Assembly: GCF_040869045.1 (NCBI RefSeq)
Contig: NC_090319.1
Coordinates: 302,548,998-302,612,997, forward strand
Length of the DNA stretch: 64,000 bases
Reading direction: 5' to 3'
DNA from: Eurosta solidaginis
Taxonomy: Eukaryota; Arthropoda; Insecta; Diptera; Tephritidae
This document shows positions 44,444 to 55,979 of the stretch, piece after piece; the first letter of the stretch is position 1, and each line of letters begins with the position of its first letter. Position numbers and translations under genes: made by a program. A model generated the notes under the pieces. The model had not been told where the DNA came from. It saw only the letters and a list, made by a program, of their open reading frames with translations, and did no database searches.

Positions 44444-44920
44444 TTGCCTACAGCACATGCTATATCTCAAGAGCTGCAACATAATAGGCAAAGGTACGAC
44501 TTTGCAAACACGTATGCTGCTGTAAGCTCTTTCAAAAATCCTTCATTTCCTTCTTTTATATCTCGTAATAATCATCATCAACTTATCCATCGACCCTTTA
44601 ATAATCAAATGTATTCAGAACAGGTCCCTATGGAGGTTGATTATCAAAGCTCAAACTTTAGAAGGGAAACTGATTACAAGGATAATTCTATGAAAAGATC
44701 TCAAAATGAACAAAATCAGCTAACGCCATCAAACCGTCAACAGAATTCTGCTTCTAGATTTAATAATAACTCAAAAAGAACACATGAATTCACTACTTCC
44801 AATCAACCTCCATTTCAAAAAATTCAAACTGTTAATGCAATAGAAAATAAACCTTATTATTCAGAAAATGAATCTCAAAATTTTGAGGATGAATCTTTTG
44901 AAGAAGTAAATTTTTTTTGA
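44444..44920 (+). pseudogene. Gag C-terminal part
   Basis: Low-complexity N/Q/S-rich sequence with PSFISRNNHHQLIHRPF, QVPMEVDYQSSNFRRE and an acidic end (ENESQNFEDESFEEVNFF). No zinc knuckle seen, as in several gypsy-group gags. Protease begins just after, at about 44935, with GQVLKILINTGK, where the usual catalytic DTG is NTG. Confidence 0.6.
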
Positions 44921-44992
44921 ATTCATTACTATAAGCCTTTCGAATGGACAAGTTCTAAAAATTCTGATTAATACTGGAAAATGTATGTTAGT

Positions 44993-45566
44993 TGGTCGCC
45001 GGTGTTTGGAGAGATGCGTCGGTCGATTTTGTTCAAAATTTCACACAAGTTGCGTAAACCTCACGCGGTGGTTACTACATAGGTTTGGTTGCGATCGACG
45101 TACAGGGTCTCGAGATATAGGCCGAAACGTGGACCCTAGTACCCCTACAATGTGTTTATAGAATATGGATAACAAATGCAAGCTGTTGACGAGTGCTTTA
45201 GTAGAGGGTAATATATTATCCAGAGACGGACTGGGACTGGGATTAGGAATAGGACTGGGACTGAGACTCGGAGTGAGACTGGGACTGGGACTGGAATAAA
45301 ATACATACCACCCTCTGGGACAGACAATAAGGGATGCAGAAGAATGAGAAGGAATTGAGAGAAGAGAAAAGAGAGAAGGAGATTGAGAGAGAAATAGAAT
45401 GAAACGAATATGGAGATAGATGAAGCGAAAAAGACGGAGGGAGGAGTGAATAAAAGGATTAGAAAAAAGTTAAGAGGGGGGAGGGCAGATTCCGACCGAA
45501 AAAGCTTATTAAAATGTATGCAGATAAGCCAAATTTAGGGCAGGACAACGTCTGCGGGTCTTCTAG
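44993..45566 (+). mobile_element. Helitron-like segment ending CTAG
   Basis: It replaces the protease-to-RT part of pol. It holds caagttgcgtaaacctcacg and cgaaacgtggaccctagtac blocks, a (GGGACT)n-like minisatellite at 45225-45297, a purine-rich stretch, and ends acaacgtctgcgggtcttctag, split here as acaacgtctgcggg + tcttCTAG, at 45566, immediately before the RNase H codons. A hairpin-like GC block followed by CTAG fits a Helitron 3' end. The 5' end is not certain. Confidence 0.5.
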
Positions 45567-45813
45567 TATTCATATATATACTGATCATCAACCCCTTACG
45601 TTTGCACTTTCTGAAAAAAATCCAAGTTCAAAAATTATAATAAAAAATTATTCATATGCTCTTAAATTTGTTTACAAACCTGGTAGAGAAAACAAAGTTG
45701 CTGATGCTCTTTCATGCCAATATATTCATAGTTTTGAAAATTCCTCAAGTAATCGAACTATCCATAGCGAAATTTCTTACTCAGAAACAATTAAGTCAAA
45801 AAAAATCCAGTGA
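45567..45813 (+). pseudogene. RNase H domain of gypsy pol
   Basis: IHIYTDHQPLTFALSEKNPS, then YALKFVYKPGRENKVADALS: the conserved TDHQPL and YKPGxENxVADALSR motifs of Ty3/gypsy. The RT and the first part of RNase H are missing upstream. Confidence 0.8.
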
Positions 45814-45866
45814 ATTAATTTAAAAATCAACTTATTCTTTTTTCTTCACGTTATAAAAGTAAATCA

Positions 45867-46990
45867 TTGAAAACTCTTTTTAAAAATTATACAAGATATA
45901 CTATTAATATCAATACCGCTGAATACCTTTTGCAATCACTTCGGTACTGTGTTAATAAAGACGTTGTTTATGGAGTGTGCTGCAAATTAGAAACTTTAGC
46001 AAAAATTCAGTCTATTCTTTCATTAAGTTTTCCAGGCACAAAATTCATACACTCTGAAAAGTTAGCAATAGATTTAATATACAAAGACGATCAAATAGAA
46101 ACTGCAACAATAGAACATAATAGAGCACATCGTTCTTTACAAGAAAATTACAAGCAATTAATAGAAGAATATGACTTCCCGGATATGAAAAATATACTTA
46201 AAAGCATTAATAAAAAATTGCAGAATTTGCTTAGAGAATAAATATAATAGGCATCCTCCAGAGGCTGAAATAAGGGAAACTCCAATTCCTGAATACCCAG
46301 AAGAAATTTTACACATTGATATATTTTCAATTGATAAACAACATTTTTTGACGTGCATTGATAAATTTTCGAAGTTTGTTCAAATAATACCTATTTTATC
46401 TAGATCAATAGTAGATATAAAATTTGCATTATTTTTATTAGTAAATCATTTTAAGAAAACTAAAATTATTGTATCTGATAACGAAAAGTCGTTCCAGTCA
46501 AATACAATAACTAACATGTTAAAGAATTACTTTGACATAGATCAATTTTGTTTATACCACCTCTTCATAGTAAGAGTAATGGACAAATAGCACGGGTAAA
46601 TTCTACAATAATTGAAATATCTAGGTGTTTGAAAATAGAAAGGAATATTACTGATATTATTGATTTAGTTCTTTTAGCAACATATCATTATAATAACGCT
46701 GTTCATTCAGTAATACAAGCGAAACCTATTGACGTAATTAACTCATTCTCAAAAGAGCATTTGAATTCTGTAAAATCTTTATTAAGTTCAGCACAGTATT
46801 AAAACGGTCAAACAAAAGCAGAAGGACTTCTAAGGAAGGAGAGCTAGTTTTTGTACGGAGAAATATACGTTTAGGTAATAAACTGAATAAGATATATCTA
46901 GAAAATGTTGTACAAAAAGATCTTGGAACAACAGTTTTAATTAATGGAAAAAAAATTCATAAAGGTAACATTCGCTAATAATAATACAAT
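45867..46990 (+). pseudogene. Integrase of gypsy pol, frameshifted, catalytic Glu lost
   Basis: The zinc domain has HNRAHRSLQENY and, after a frame change near 46215, CRICLENKYNRHPP (H-x3/4-H...C-x2-C). The core reads EILHIDIFSIDKQHFLTCI (first Asp), KIIVSDNEKSF (second Asp) and HSKSNGQIARVNSTIIE; the catalytic Glu of GQ-x-ER is Ala here. The C-terminal part has FVRRNIRLGNKLNKIY and HKGNIR. Integrase joins element DNA to the genome; this one cannot. Confidence 0.75.
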
Positions 46991-47124
46991 TTAAATATAG
47001 AACAACATTTTAAAATTTAGTATGTAATATATATGATGTTTTACAATTTATTTATTAAGAATATTTAAGATTATTTAAGTATTTGTCGAATCGAGAACGT
47101 TTCGATTTGAAGAGAGGGAGAAGT

Positions 47125-47388
47125 TAATAAATGATCAGTACATCTGTTACAGGTTGGTATAGAATGAATATCTACCTTGAAAAATATTAAAAAAATATTC
47201 TTAAATAATTTCGAGAAATAACCGTTAACTTTTGTTTAAAGAAAATGTTTTCAAAGTTTTCAAAAAAATGTATAAAAGCAGTTTTCACTTTTGTAATGAG
47301 TTCAGTTCAATTTCAGTTTCTGAATATTTGTCTTTTTGAAGTGTTCTTTAATAAAAATTAAAAAAAAAAATAACATTTCTTTTTGATT
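47125..47388 (+). mobile_element. 3' LTR of the gypsy element
   Basis: It follows the purine tract aagagagggagaag (47111-47124). A TATA-like tataaaagcagttttcac (about 47271) precedes agttcagttcaatttcag, a likely start region; aataaaaatt (47350) is a likely polyadenylation signal. It ends aacatttctttttgatt, identical to the sequence before the primer binding site. Confidence 0.7.
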
Positions 47389-48019
47389 TATACAAACTAT
47401 ACCTACATACTTATGTATGTCTAAATTTAGATTGCAAATAAATGATAACAATCCGAAATTTCGTCCAAATCAATTTTTGTATAATAGGGGCCCATATTTC
47501 ATGTTAGAGCCTTATCAAGGGTATTAACTTTATCACCTGTCACTTTAATCAGCTGCAATAAAAACACGGTCTGGTTAATTAGAACAGCGCACTTTAAGAC
47601 ATTTTCACTGATATATTTTGGAATAACCGATAATGAGGACGTGGCAATAGCTTATTAAGACGTGTCCGTCCTTCCGACAGTCTGTGAGCTCAATAAATGT
47701 AAGTGGCTTTATACTAATTTCAATCCCCGATTTTCAAAATGAGAAAACATTACATAAATTGAAAATTTTACAAATATACTACTTGTATCATTCACGTTTC
47801 GACTGCTGATAAATATAACCCCATTTCGGCAGCCACTTCGAGAACAACCTATCTAATAATATTTCCCATGTTGAATCCCCGGACTGGTTTCATAAACGTC
47901 CAATCTTTGAATTTTTTTTCATAAACGCTAAGTCAAAATAGAATATTGAATATATACTCAGACCTTGATACAGGGCGTTCTTCAAACAAATTCTAAAAAA
48001 AAGGCGTTTTTGTAAAGAA
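47389..48019. other. Dispersed segment (47389-47560), then unassigned
   Basis: 47389-47560 matches 18148-18976 without the MITE. From 47561 to 48019 no gene or repeat is recognised. Confidence 0.45.
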
Positions 48020-48420
48020 TTCATGTTGTTGTTGTAGCGACAAGAAAACTCCCCGAAGGCCTTGGGGAGTGTTATCGATGTTGATGGTCCTTTGCCGGAT
48101 GCAGATCCGGTATGTTCCGGTACCAAGCCCGACAGTCTCGCGAACGATTTGTTATGACCACATGCGGACTTCTTGGCCATCCCGCCATCCCACCCCCTAG
48201 ATCCGTGAGGAGTCCGGGGTCGCCAGAGCCTCGGCTGTTAATGAAATAAGATTCGTCACGGATAGGTGAGGTTGACAATTGAGATTGGAGAAGCTATATA
48301 TTGCGCTGGCAACCTGAAGGGGTTGCGCTACACAACCCCTTGAATCTGGTATTTTATTCGTCTCTTACGACAGGCATACTTATCGCGGGTATATTCTGAC
48401 CCCCTAACCCGCTGAGGGAA
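48020..48420 (-). repeat. CAA-tailed dispersed retroposon, near full-length, minus
   Basis: The tail appears as tgttgttgttgtagcgacaa (48024), then ggggagtgttatcgatgttg, gttccggtaccaagcccgac, gaagctatatattgcgctgg and taacccgctgaggg at the 5' end. Collinear with 20490-20880. Confidence 0.75.
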
Positions 48421-48654
48421 AAAGTTTTCTTAATTAGAGCGTTTTCGAAAAGGCAAATGCAATACTTTGATATGTCACACAGCAATTGTTTTGATTTTTA
48501 TAAAGGATTTTTATAAGAATCGCGTTTTTATTAGTTATATCTATGAATAAACGCTAGGAAAATTTGGCCCTTCAACGGTGTTGTGTTTCGGACTTAAGCT
48601 TCAACGACAACTTTGTAAAAATGATAATTGATATGTTAACGTTATTCTATTATA

Positions 48655-49138
48655 CTCAGCTGAGCCGAGTTCACAGAGTATATTAATTTTCTTCGCATAA
48701 CGGTGCCCCGTAATGGCATAAACTAATCGAGATAGATATAGATATATATCAAAATGATCTGGGCGAAAAAAGAAATTCATTTAGCTATGTCCGTCCACCC
48801 TTCAGTAACTTTTGAGGTATCTTAATGAAATTTGGTATATAAGTTCCTGGGCACTCATCTCAGATCGCTATTTAAAATGAATGAAATCGGACTATAACCA
48901 CGCCCACTTTTGCGATATCGAAAATTTTGAAAAACCGAAAAAGTGCGATAATTCATTACCAAAGACGGGATAAAGCGATGAAACTTATGACACAGAATAG
49001 AAAATTAGTAAAATTTTGGTCAATGCGCGTGGCACCTCCCACTTTTAAAAGAAGGTAATTTAAAAGTTTTGTAAGCTGTACTTTGGCAGCTGAGTATGTA
49101 ATGTTCGGTTACACCCGAACTCAGCCTTCCTTACTTGT
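48655..49138 (-). repeat. CAAGTAAGG-type dispersed repeat, copy C, minus
   Basis: Right end (its 5') gaactcagccttccttacttg at 49118-49138; left end ctcagctgagccgag preceded by tata. Body blocks agtgcgataattcattacc and gtgggaggtgccacg (reverse) match copies B and D. Length 484 bp, close to copy B. Confidence 0.8.
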
Positions 49139-49734
49139 TTTGACTACTTTCAGAAATGAAATTACTTTTAAACCAATATGGATTTTATTATGATCGATAG
49201 TGCAATTGAAGGTTATTTAGATAGAAGTGGAACTGAAGACGGTGATAAGATATAAAGTTCCTAAGAATACACAATTTTTGTAAACAACAATAAGGTGGTA
49301 TATTTAATGTACATGCTTCAAACTGCACCCTCTTTGTGCATAACTCCGCAAATTTTAGCGAAAAAAGTGGCCAACAAATACAACTTTGTTATGCCAAAAA
49401 ACATCTCACCTTCCGTCTTCTACTATTTTTTATTTCGAATTTCTAAAAAAGACTCCTAAAAAAGCTTTCAGTACACGCCTTCATACATATGTACATATAT
49501 AACTTCTTATCAAAATGCTATCGCTGGTAATATTACGTTCATTATCTTTAGTTGCAGTACGAAGTCTCAATTTAAGTAGTTATACTTTTTCATTCTCTTT
49601 GGCTTCATTCCGATATCATAACTAACAGGAACCCCTTTATTGCCTTGTCCTGTTTTATTTACTGATTGTGATAGACGGTTTAACATTTATCATTCAAATT
49701 TTATAAAATAACCGCGTCACGCGAAAAAGTCCGG
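49139..49734. other. Unassigned AT-rich spacer
   Basis: No gene, RNA or known repeat recognised. Confidence 0.4.
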
Positions 49735-50272
49735 CGAAGACTCACTCTTTACAAATAAATGCTACTTTGAACTTAATAAGCAATTGAAAAGCAAAGTCCT
49801 CACTCTCTCTACAAGTTACTTTTCGTACCCATTCTGCTATATGGTGCATAAGCATGGACGATCACAACATCTGATGAGTCAGCTCTGGAACAGTTCGAGA
49901 GAAAATTTCCTCGAAAAATATTTACGGATCCCTACGCATTGGCGACAGCGAGTACTGCAGAAGATTTAACGATGGCTGTAGGAGGTCTGAGCAGATATCA
50001 ACATAGTCCAGCGTATTCAAACACAGCGGCTAGGCAGGTTAGGCCATGTTATGCCCATGAATTTTGATGCCAAACACGTATTCTTATGTAAACCCGCCTA
50101 CGAAAGCAGGGGAAGATGGCGGACCCAATCCGCTGGAAGAAACAGGTGGAAAACGATTTAATGTCACTTGGTGTTACCAACACGCGCCAGTTAGCATAGC
50201 GATGAAGCAACTGGCAGGGCTTGTTCAGGGCCCAAGCCCGTGTAAACGGGTAAACGTCAATTAAGTAAGTAA
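49735..50272 (+). pseudogene. RTE-like LINE copy 3, strongly decayed
   Basis: Matches the 3' third of the RTE copy at 1583-3250: aatgctactttga, ctatatggtgcataagcatg, cgttaggccatgttatg-type and the tail cgtcaattaagtaagtaagg. It has many indels and substitutions and no open frame. Confidence 0.75.
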
Positions 50273-50607
50273 GGGTGAGGTGTTGAATGCTCATGCGAAA
50301 TCTGAAATTAGACTTACGACAGATCTAACAGTCTCAAATCGGCACCAAACTATGAGTACATAATGATTTTTAGATTTTGCATATCGCTACCTCAGAATTA
50401 CTGTTGTTTCCACATCGTTTTGCACGCGATACTCGCACTCATTAAAAGGGATGGAGGAATAGAATCGATTGCAAAATACATCAAGGGAGATTACTCGACA
50501 TACATGAGACCGTATCGTTAAAAAATTAGAAAATCTTACAAAAATTAATTGTTTACTTACATACTAGAAAAAACATCGAAGTAAGATTAACGCATTTATT
50601 TATTTGG
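50273..50607. other. Unassigned spacer
   Basis: Nothing recognised. Confidence 0.4.
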
Positions 50608-50880
50608 CCGACCACTGTTGTGTGGGCTAGCGTTCCTGGAAAAGCTACATCAAAATACCTTAAACAAATTTTTTCTAAGCGGGGTCACCCCTCGTCAATG
50701 GTTTGGCAAACACTTCAGTGTATTTTTGCCATGAAAGACCTTTCATTCACCTTGCAGCCGCCGTTATGAGTCTGCATAAAACACGAAGATCCAAATCCGT
50801 CAGTTTGTAGAAAATTTTAAAAGTAGCAAGCGGCAAATTACAAGAGAACTTCAGCCTAAGTCTCCTCGGAGGTATATACA
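50608..50880 (+). repeat. SINE-like repeat, copy 5
   Basis: Degenerate head ggccgaccactgttgtgtgg, then tctaagcggggtcacccctc, ggtttggcaaacacttcagt and cctcggaggtata, collinear with 1021-1360. The palindromic MITE follows at once. Confidence 0.55.
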
Positions 50881-50883
50881 TTA

Positions 50884-51307
50884 GACTGGGTCGATTTATT
50901 AACCGATATCGCGCCATCGATTTTTCGATAGGATTTGGGCTCAGGAAAAAAAGTTCCACTACGCATACCCAAAAAAATTATTTTCGAGCCTGCGAAAAAA
51001 AAAATGGCGAAGGGGTAAATTTTTCGACCAAAACACTCCCCAAAAACCAAAAAATATTTTTTTTTTTCAAAAACTGTTGTAGAAACGTTGACGATAACCG
51101 TTTTTTGAAAAAAAAAAATATATATATTTTTTGGGTATTGGGGAGTGTTTTGGTCGAAGGATTGACCCTTTCGCCATTTTTTTTCGCAGGCTCGAAAATT
51201 ATTTTTTTTGATATGCGTAGTGTAACTTTTTTCCTAAGCCCAAATCCTATAGAAAAATCGATGGCGCGATATCGATTAACTTTCGTCCATACAAATCGAC
51301 CCAGTCT
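50884..51307. mobile_element. Palindromic MITE (GACTGGGTCGA ends), TA-flanked
   Basis: Perfectly inverted ends GACTGGGTCGATTT and AAATCGACCCAGTC, bracketed by TA (50882-50883 and 51308-51309). Arms of about 170 bp (gaaaaatcgatggcgcgata; ttcgcaggctcgaaaat; aacactccccaa) meet near 51095. A TA duplication suggests Tc1/mariner-type mobilisation. Confidence 0.7.
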
Positions 51308-51309
51308 AA

Positions 51310-51740
51310 TATACATACCTCTAAGATATTTTTATTTAATTATATATTCTATGTCAAATCTTATATAAAATAAACAGTTTCTTCCGGATACTTTACAAAA
51401 TTTACTTTACAAAAGCATAGGTTTTTTACACATAACTTTTGAACTGGTAAAATAACAGAAAGTCTGAGTTCAGAATCTGTAACTTGGAATGAGTTCTGGT
51501 TTTTTGCCATTACCTCCACCCTTGCTGTTGTTATTCTTAATTGTGGTTGTGTGCAACTTCACATTTGGATTCAGTACGTCGAAAAACGTGTCCGTTTGAA
51601 ATGGGAGGGATTTTAGGGATTAAGGTACCTGAAGAAAACATTGTGTACAGAGTCTTAAAGTAACCGCTTTGTCACCTCCTGCCTCGAAGATATTATGGTG
51701 CCGAAGTCAAAGAAGAATCTGTATATACAGCCTCCTCACC
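51310..51740. other. Unassigned spacer
   Basis: Nothing recognised. Confidence 0.4.
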
Positions 51741-51912
51741 AAGCCCGGGTTTTCGGTGCAATTTTAAACGCCAGTCAAAGTTGACTAGTAGCAAGGGCCA
51801 CTTCGGCAGCTTAAGCTGTGATGAGCAACAAAATTGTATGCTACCGAACATAGTGGCAAGGTTAAACTCTAGTCAACTTTAACCGGAGTTTACTCGCACT
51901 TAAAAAGCGGAA
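51741..51912. repeat. GTCAAAGTTGAC-family MITE
   Basis: gcccgggttttcggtgc, cgccagtcaaagttgactag, agggccacttcggc; then inverted: gtggcaaggttaaactctag, tcaactttaaccggagttta, ctcgcacttaaaaagcgg. The most complete inverted copy of the family in the window. Confidence 0.55.
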
Positions 51913-52164
51913 CAAAGAGAGTAGAAACAATATTGTGGCCAATTTTAACATCACTAAGCTGTTATTAAATAAATGCACAACAACAAAAACATTAAAGCAA
52001 GCTACATAAACACATTAATCATCATTTACACACATATATAGAAGACGACGAAGAGTTTACTCACGCACACACATGTAGTCATCAGCAGAAGTTGTTACTC
52101 ACCCATACACACGCATATGGCTATAAGAGAAACATAAACTACAAACAGGTATACATGTATATTA
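51913..52164. other. Unassigned spacer
   Basis: Nothing recognised. Confidence 0.4.
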
Positions 52165-53204
52165 GACCCATACAAAAAAAAAAGTTGCTAATGTCCGCCC
52201 CTAAATTTGAAGATTATGTTGAGAGGGTTTCGGAAAAATTTTTTAAATTTTTTTTGATCCTTCGAAATACAGCCGAAACGATTTTTTCGTTGTAACTTGG
52301 TTATTTGACGTCCGATTTTTAAAATTGATATGTCATTATTTTGGCCTTGATAAGCTTCACATTTCCCTTTAATGTCCTTTTAAGCTATGAAGTCGTTTTA
52401 ACATGATTAGGTCAGCTAACAAAATTTTACCCCCCCCCCCTCTCCCCTGATGTATGTTTTTTTCCTTACCAAACGAAATTACTTAAAAATTCAAGAAAAT
52501 GTTGCTTTGAAACCATATTACTAAAATAATAAACAAAGAAGTTATAGCACTTTTAATATTTATTGTAACTGTTATTTTACCTGATTCTTATTATACTTAG
52601 ACCTGAAACTCATGATATTTTTGGAGGAAAGATTGCAGGGTTTGCATTGATAAGTTAATAAAGATATGCCAAATATTATGAATAGGGGAAGTCAAAGTAA
52701 ATAAGTGAGTCAAACCTGTTGTTTCGTATTTATGATAATAACACTATGCGACAAAATCAACTTTTTTTCTGGGTATTGGACAAAACCCACTTTTTCGTAG
52801 AGACTGAGGCTTAAGTAAACAAAGTACTATCTCTGTTTTTCGAACTTAGCCTCCAAAAAATAGATATCGACTTACGAAGTTTGAAGTTCGAAATTCTACA
52901 TTTCGATTTTATTTTATTTTTTTGTTAACGCGTTCAGCAAATTGAAAAAGTAAAAATGTGGGCGTGGTACGCTCGTTTCCCTTATTAGAAGGGCTGGATT
53001 CTTTTTTTGAGAAATTTAGTATAACAGCTGTTATACTAGGTGAAAAGTCATACTCTGACTTCTGAATACAGTCAGACTCTGACTTCTGACTTTCACCTGT
53101 ATTTCGAGGGATCAAAAAAAATTAAAAAAAATTTTCCGAAACCCTCTCAACATAATCTTCAAATTTAGGGGCGGACATTAGCAACTTTTTTTTTCGACCC
53201 AGTC
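52165..53204. mobile_element. TA-flanked element with 100-bp inverted termini, related to the 50884 MITE
   Basis: TA at 52163-52164 and 53205-53206. The right end reads tttcgacccagtc, the same terminus as the 50884-51307 MITE; the left end is slightly decayed (gacccatac). Shared inner arms: ttgctaatgtccgcccctaa and agattatgttgagagggttt. The 840-bp interior has a C10 run (52430) and no coding domain. Confidence 0.65.
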
Positions 53205-53229
53205 TAATGTATATAGCTAATAACCAAGC

Positions 53230-53514
53230 AAGGGATACAATTGTTCTGGAATACAGTTTCGCGAAATGACTATACCTTAGGAGAAATGGATGACCGAGAA
53301 AACTGAGAGTATAAAAGCAGCGCAATCTGAGGAATCAGTAATCAGTTTGATTTAAACATGCTATCAGTTGCGAAGTATAATTGTACTACTCACAAAGTAG
53401 TCCCATAATGACCACTTTGCAATACAGAATATTGCAGTTATTTATTCGACAGTTCACCGATACGAACATTAGCAGAAGGTTGCAAATAAGCGGAATTTCT
53501 CTAAATTCGTTACA
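53230..53514 (+). mobile_element. Solo LTR-like sequence
   Basis: Homologous to the minus copy at 19127-19365. It carries tataaaagcagcgcaatctg (TATA box at 53310), atcagtttgatttaaac, aatgaccactttgcaatac, ttatttattcgacagttcac and the end aaattcgttaca. No internal region adjoins either copy. The 5' edge is estimated. Confidence 0.55.
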
Positions 53515-54153
53515 ATATGATATGGCAATAAACTAAAGTTGAATACAATAACTGGCTTTTCAACATGCAAAAGCTATTTAAGAACAAAATTGTGAAAGCT
53601 TTACAAAGCAACGCGCTGAATATGAGCCCCAAGATATGTATTGGATACAGCTTTGACTAGCCTTTTGGCTTACATTAATATAGAATTGCATGTACATATG
53701 TACAAAAATAAGAATGTTAGAAATTAAAACAAAGCTTTTCTAGAACGTATGTACGTACATATATCGTAATAATAAACGGAACGTATTTTAATAGTACTTA
53801 CCTTACTATAATGAGTCAGCGTAATCAACGATATCCTTTGATTACGGTTTATGCTATGCCAAATGCAAAATGGTCGAAATGTTAAAAAGGAGGTAATATG
53901 TATGGGTATGTGGGTATTACATATGCTTTAAGGAGAAATCGAAAAGCTATATAGAGTTTGACACACAAACATATAGATTTGTAGCTTTTAAGCTTGAAAA
54001 GTTTAAAAATACCCAAATACAATATTGTACTGCAATCGTCATATTAAACTGGACATGCTGTTCGAAGTAGTAAAAATTCTGAATTTTTCATTTATTACAA
54101 TAACTCGAATCAAAAGGGAGTGAACACTCTGATGTGATGTACTCCTTACCTAC
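53515..54153. other. Unassigned sequence
   Basis: No gene or repeat recognised. Confidence 0.35.
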
Positions 54154-54267
54154 CTTCATTCTGTTGCTGCTGTTCATAGTTTTTTAACCATAAATAATAA
54201 AATCGAACCCGATCCCACTCCTGTGCTGTGTGCTGGGCCTTATACTCGCCAGACAAAATACCATTAC
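54154..54267 (-). CDS. Possible orphan coding exon
   Basis: A 114-bp minus-strand stretch with acceptor tcctcgtcttag and donor GTAGGT encodes GNGILSGEYKAQHTAQ, EWDRVRFYYLWLKN and YEQQQQNE. The composition (Trp, Tyr, charged residues, a terminal glutamine run) is protein-like and unlike the surrounding AT-rich DNA. I do not recognise the protein, found no neighbouring exons, and cannot rule out chance or a transposon-derived piece. Confidence 0.3.
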
Positions 54268-55979
54268 CTAAGACGAGGAAAGTTTTCCATCAACAATATT
54301 TTGCACATGCCAATGACGACACAATAGGGAACCCGTAAGTGCGATGTGCTTCACATACTGGCTGAGAGGAGTACTGTCCTAAATTTCTACAAACACTACA
54401 TAAGGTTTCAAGGGTCAAATACCTGCAGGAAGAATAATGGCGATTGAATTAGCCGAAGTAAAATAACGAAGTATACGTTGAATATGATACCACAATCCCT
54501 ATCTTTGAAACATGTGAGCCCCTGCCCCAATATTACGCAGCTTTTGCCTCAAAGTGTAGTGCCATGCAACGAGACGGCTGCTCTAATGGTATATGGTTTT
54601 CATCTTCCATATTCTCCCTTGACGTCCTTCTTTCCTTTTCGTTTGGTGGCACTGCCAACTTGAAACATCTTGTAGGAGACAGATGGCAAACAAATAGTTT
54701 CTGCGATAGTGGGCTGCTACCAATAATGTCAGAATCATGGCCGGCGAATTACATGTTTTCCCGAATCGGGTTTAAATAAGGAAACCAACATTTAATGTCC
54801 ATCGACTAATGTCGTTGACATTGCATGGAGGACATAATTTTTCCGGAAAACTTTTTCTCAAAGGCAAAACTTGCGATTCGTTTTTAAGGTCTTGATATAC
54901 ATCATACATATTAGGGCGGTTAAGATATGCTGCAAGAATTATCTTTCCAGCATCATGTTAAAGAAATCATACGACAAAGGGCCGCGTTTTCTGAAGACTA
55001 GTTTGGTTTCGAATGACTTGGGGAGCTTCTTTCCAATGCTGATGTTGCGTAAAAGTCATTTGGCGCGAGAAATAATTCAACTATAGAAGAAGATCAAACG
55101 GTGAGATGAGAGTTTTACGCAGATTTAATAAAGTGCGATGAATTAAGGCGCAACACTTTTATCTAAAGCAAAATTAACGTCCTTCATTTGTATAATTTTA
55201 AAAATATCCGGAAAGTTTAATACTATACCTGGATAACAAGAGCAAGTATAAAGCGAAGATTCATATACTTCAATTCATTTCACCGGAATTAAGTTCGCGC
55301 CCAGTGGTTGAAAAAATGGATCTTAATATGGGCATTCGTCCTCCCATAACATAAATTAGAAAATATTTTAAGAAACCGTACGAGTGTCCTCCTTTTGATA
55401 TGGAGTGATTTGAACGAATATCTCTCTACAGCAGCAATGCGTTCACAAATGCAAGTCAATGACTTTGACAGTATAAACCAGAGATCTCCGAGAGTTATAA
55501 ATAAATTCTTCAATATAAAATTCAAGGGCTTGATTAAACCACATTATTATCTAATAAGGTGCAGCCCCTAACTAGATCAGATGCAATATCAGATATTAAA
55601 ACAGCAACTTTAGTTTAACCACAAAATTAAATTGTTTAAGGGAATGTTTTCAGGTGCCACGATGTTTCCAAGGGGCTAAATTCGAAGAAAAGGTTGGGTT
55701 TATCTTACCTCTTGTATAGTTACAGAATGTCAACTCTTTTGCTTGGAATTATGCAACTTGGAACTATATCGTGGCACTTGAACACCTTCTCCTGTCAATT
55801 TTTTTTGTTGGTTACACTGATATGACCAGGGCTGTTCAAAAATTTTATATTGTAGTGCATATCACAATACATATACAAAATTATATGTCCACTGAAAAAA
55901 TATTTAAAAATATATTTTAAATGTTTAAAGAATTTCGATGATCCCCTTAATGACAAATTTTCGAATTAAAATTTTTCTA
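54268..55979. other. Mostly unassigned; one RTE fragment
   Basis: Apart from the LINE fragment at 54930-55070, I see no gene or repeat. Several ORFs of 60-80 codons have no domains. Confidence 0.35.
54930..55070 (-). pseudogene. RTE-like LINE fragment
   Basis: agcatcatgttaaagaaatc, aagactagtttggtttcg and cttggggagcttctttcc match 2480-2620 of the first RTE copy, in the same (minus) orientation. About 140 bp survive. Confidence 0.65.

Larger units (their letters stand above)
41911..47388 (+). mobile_element. Ty3/gypsy LTR retrotransposon, degenerate, nearly no 5' LTR
   Basis: Order: 19-nt remnant of the 5' LTR end (41911-41929, same as 47370-47388), primer binding site, leader, inserted RTE copy (42577-43580), gag (43837-44920), protease start, Helitron-like segment (44993-45566), RNase H (45567-45813), integrase (45867-46990), purine tract (47111-47124) and 3' LTR (47125-47388). 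Reverse transcriptase is missing. The gene order and RNase H-integrase sequence fit Ty3/gypsy. The 3' flank (47389) matches the dispersed segment at 18148. Confidence 0.8.

Noticed and set aside
45225..45300. A CRISPR-like or regulatory array
   Set aside because: It is a simple GGGACT-type minisatellite with no spacers; no CRISPR array was seen anywhere in the window.
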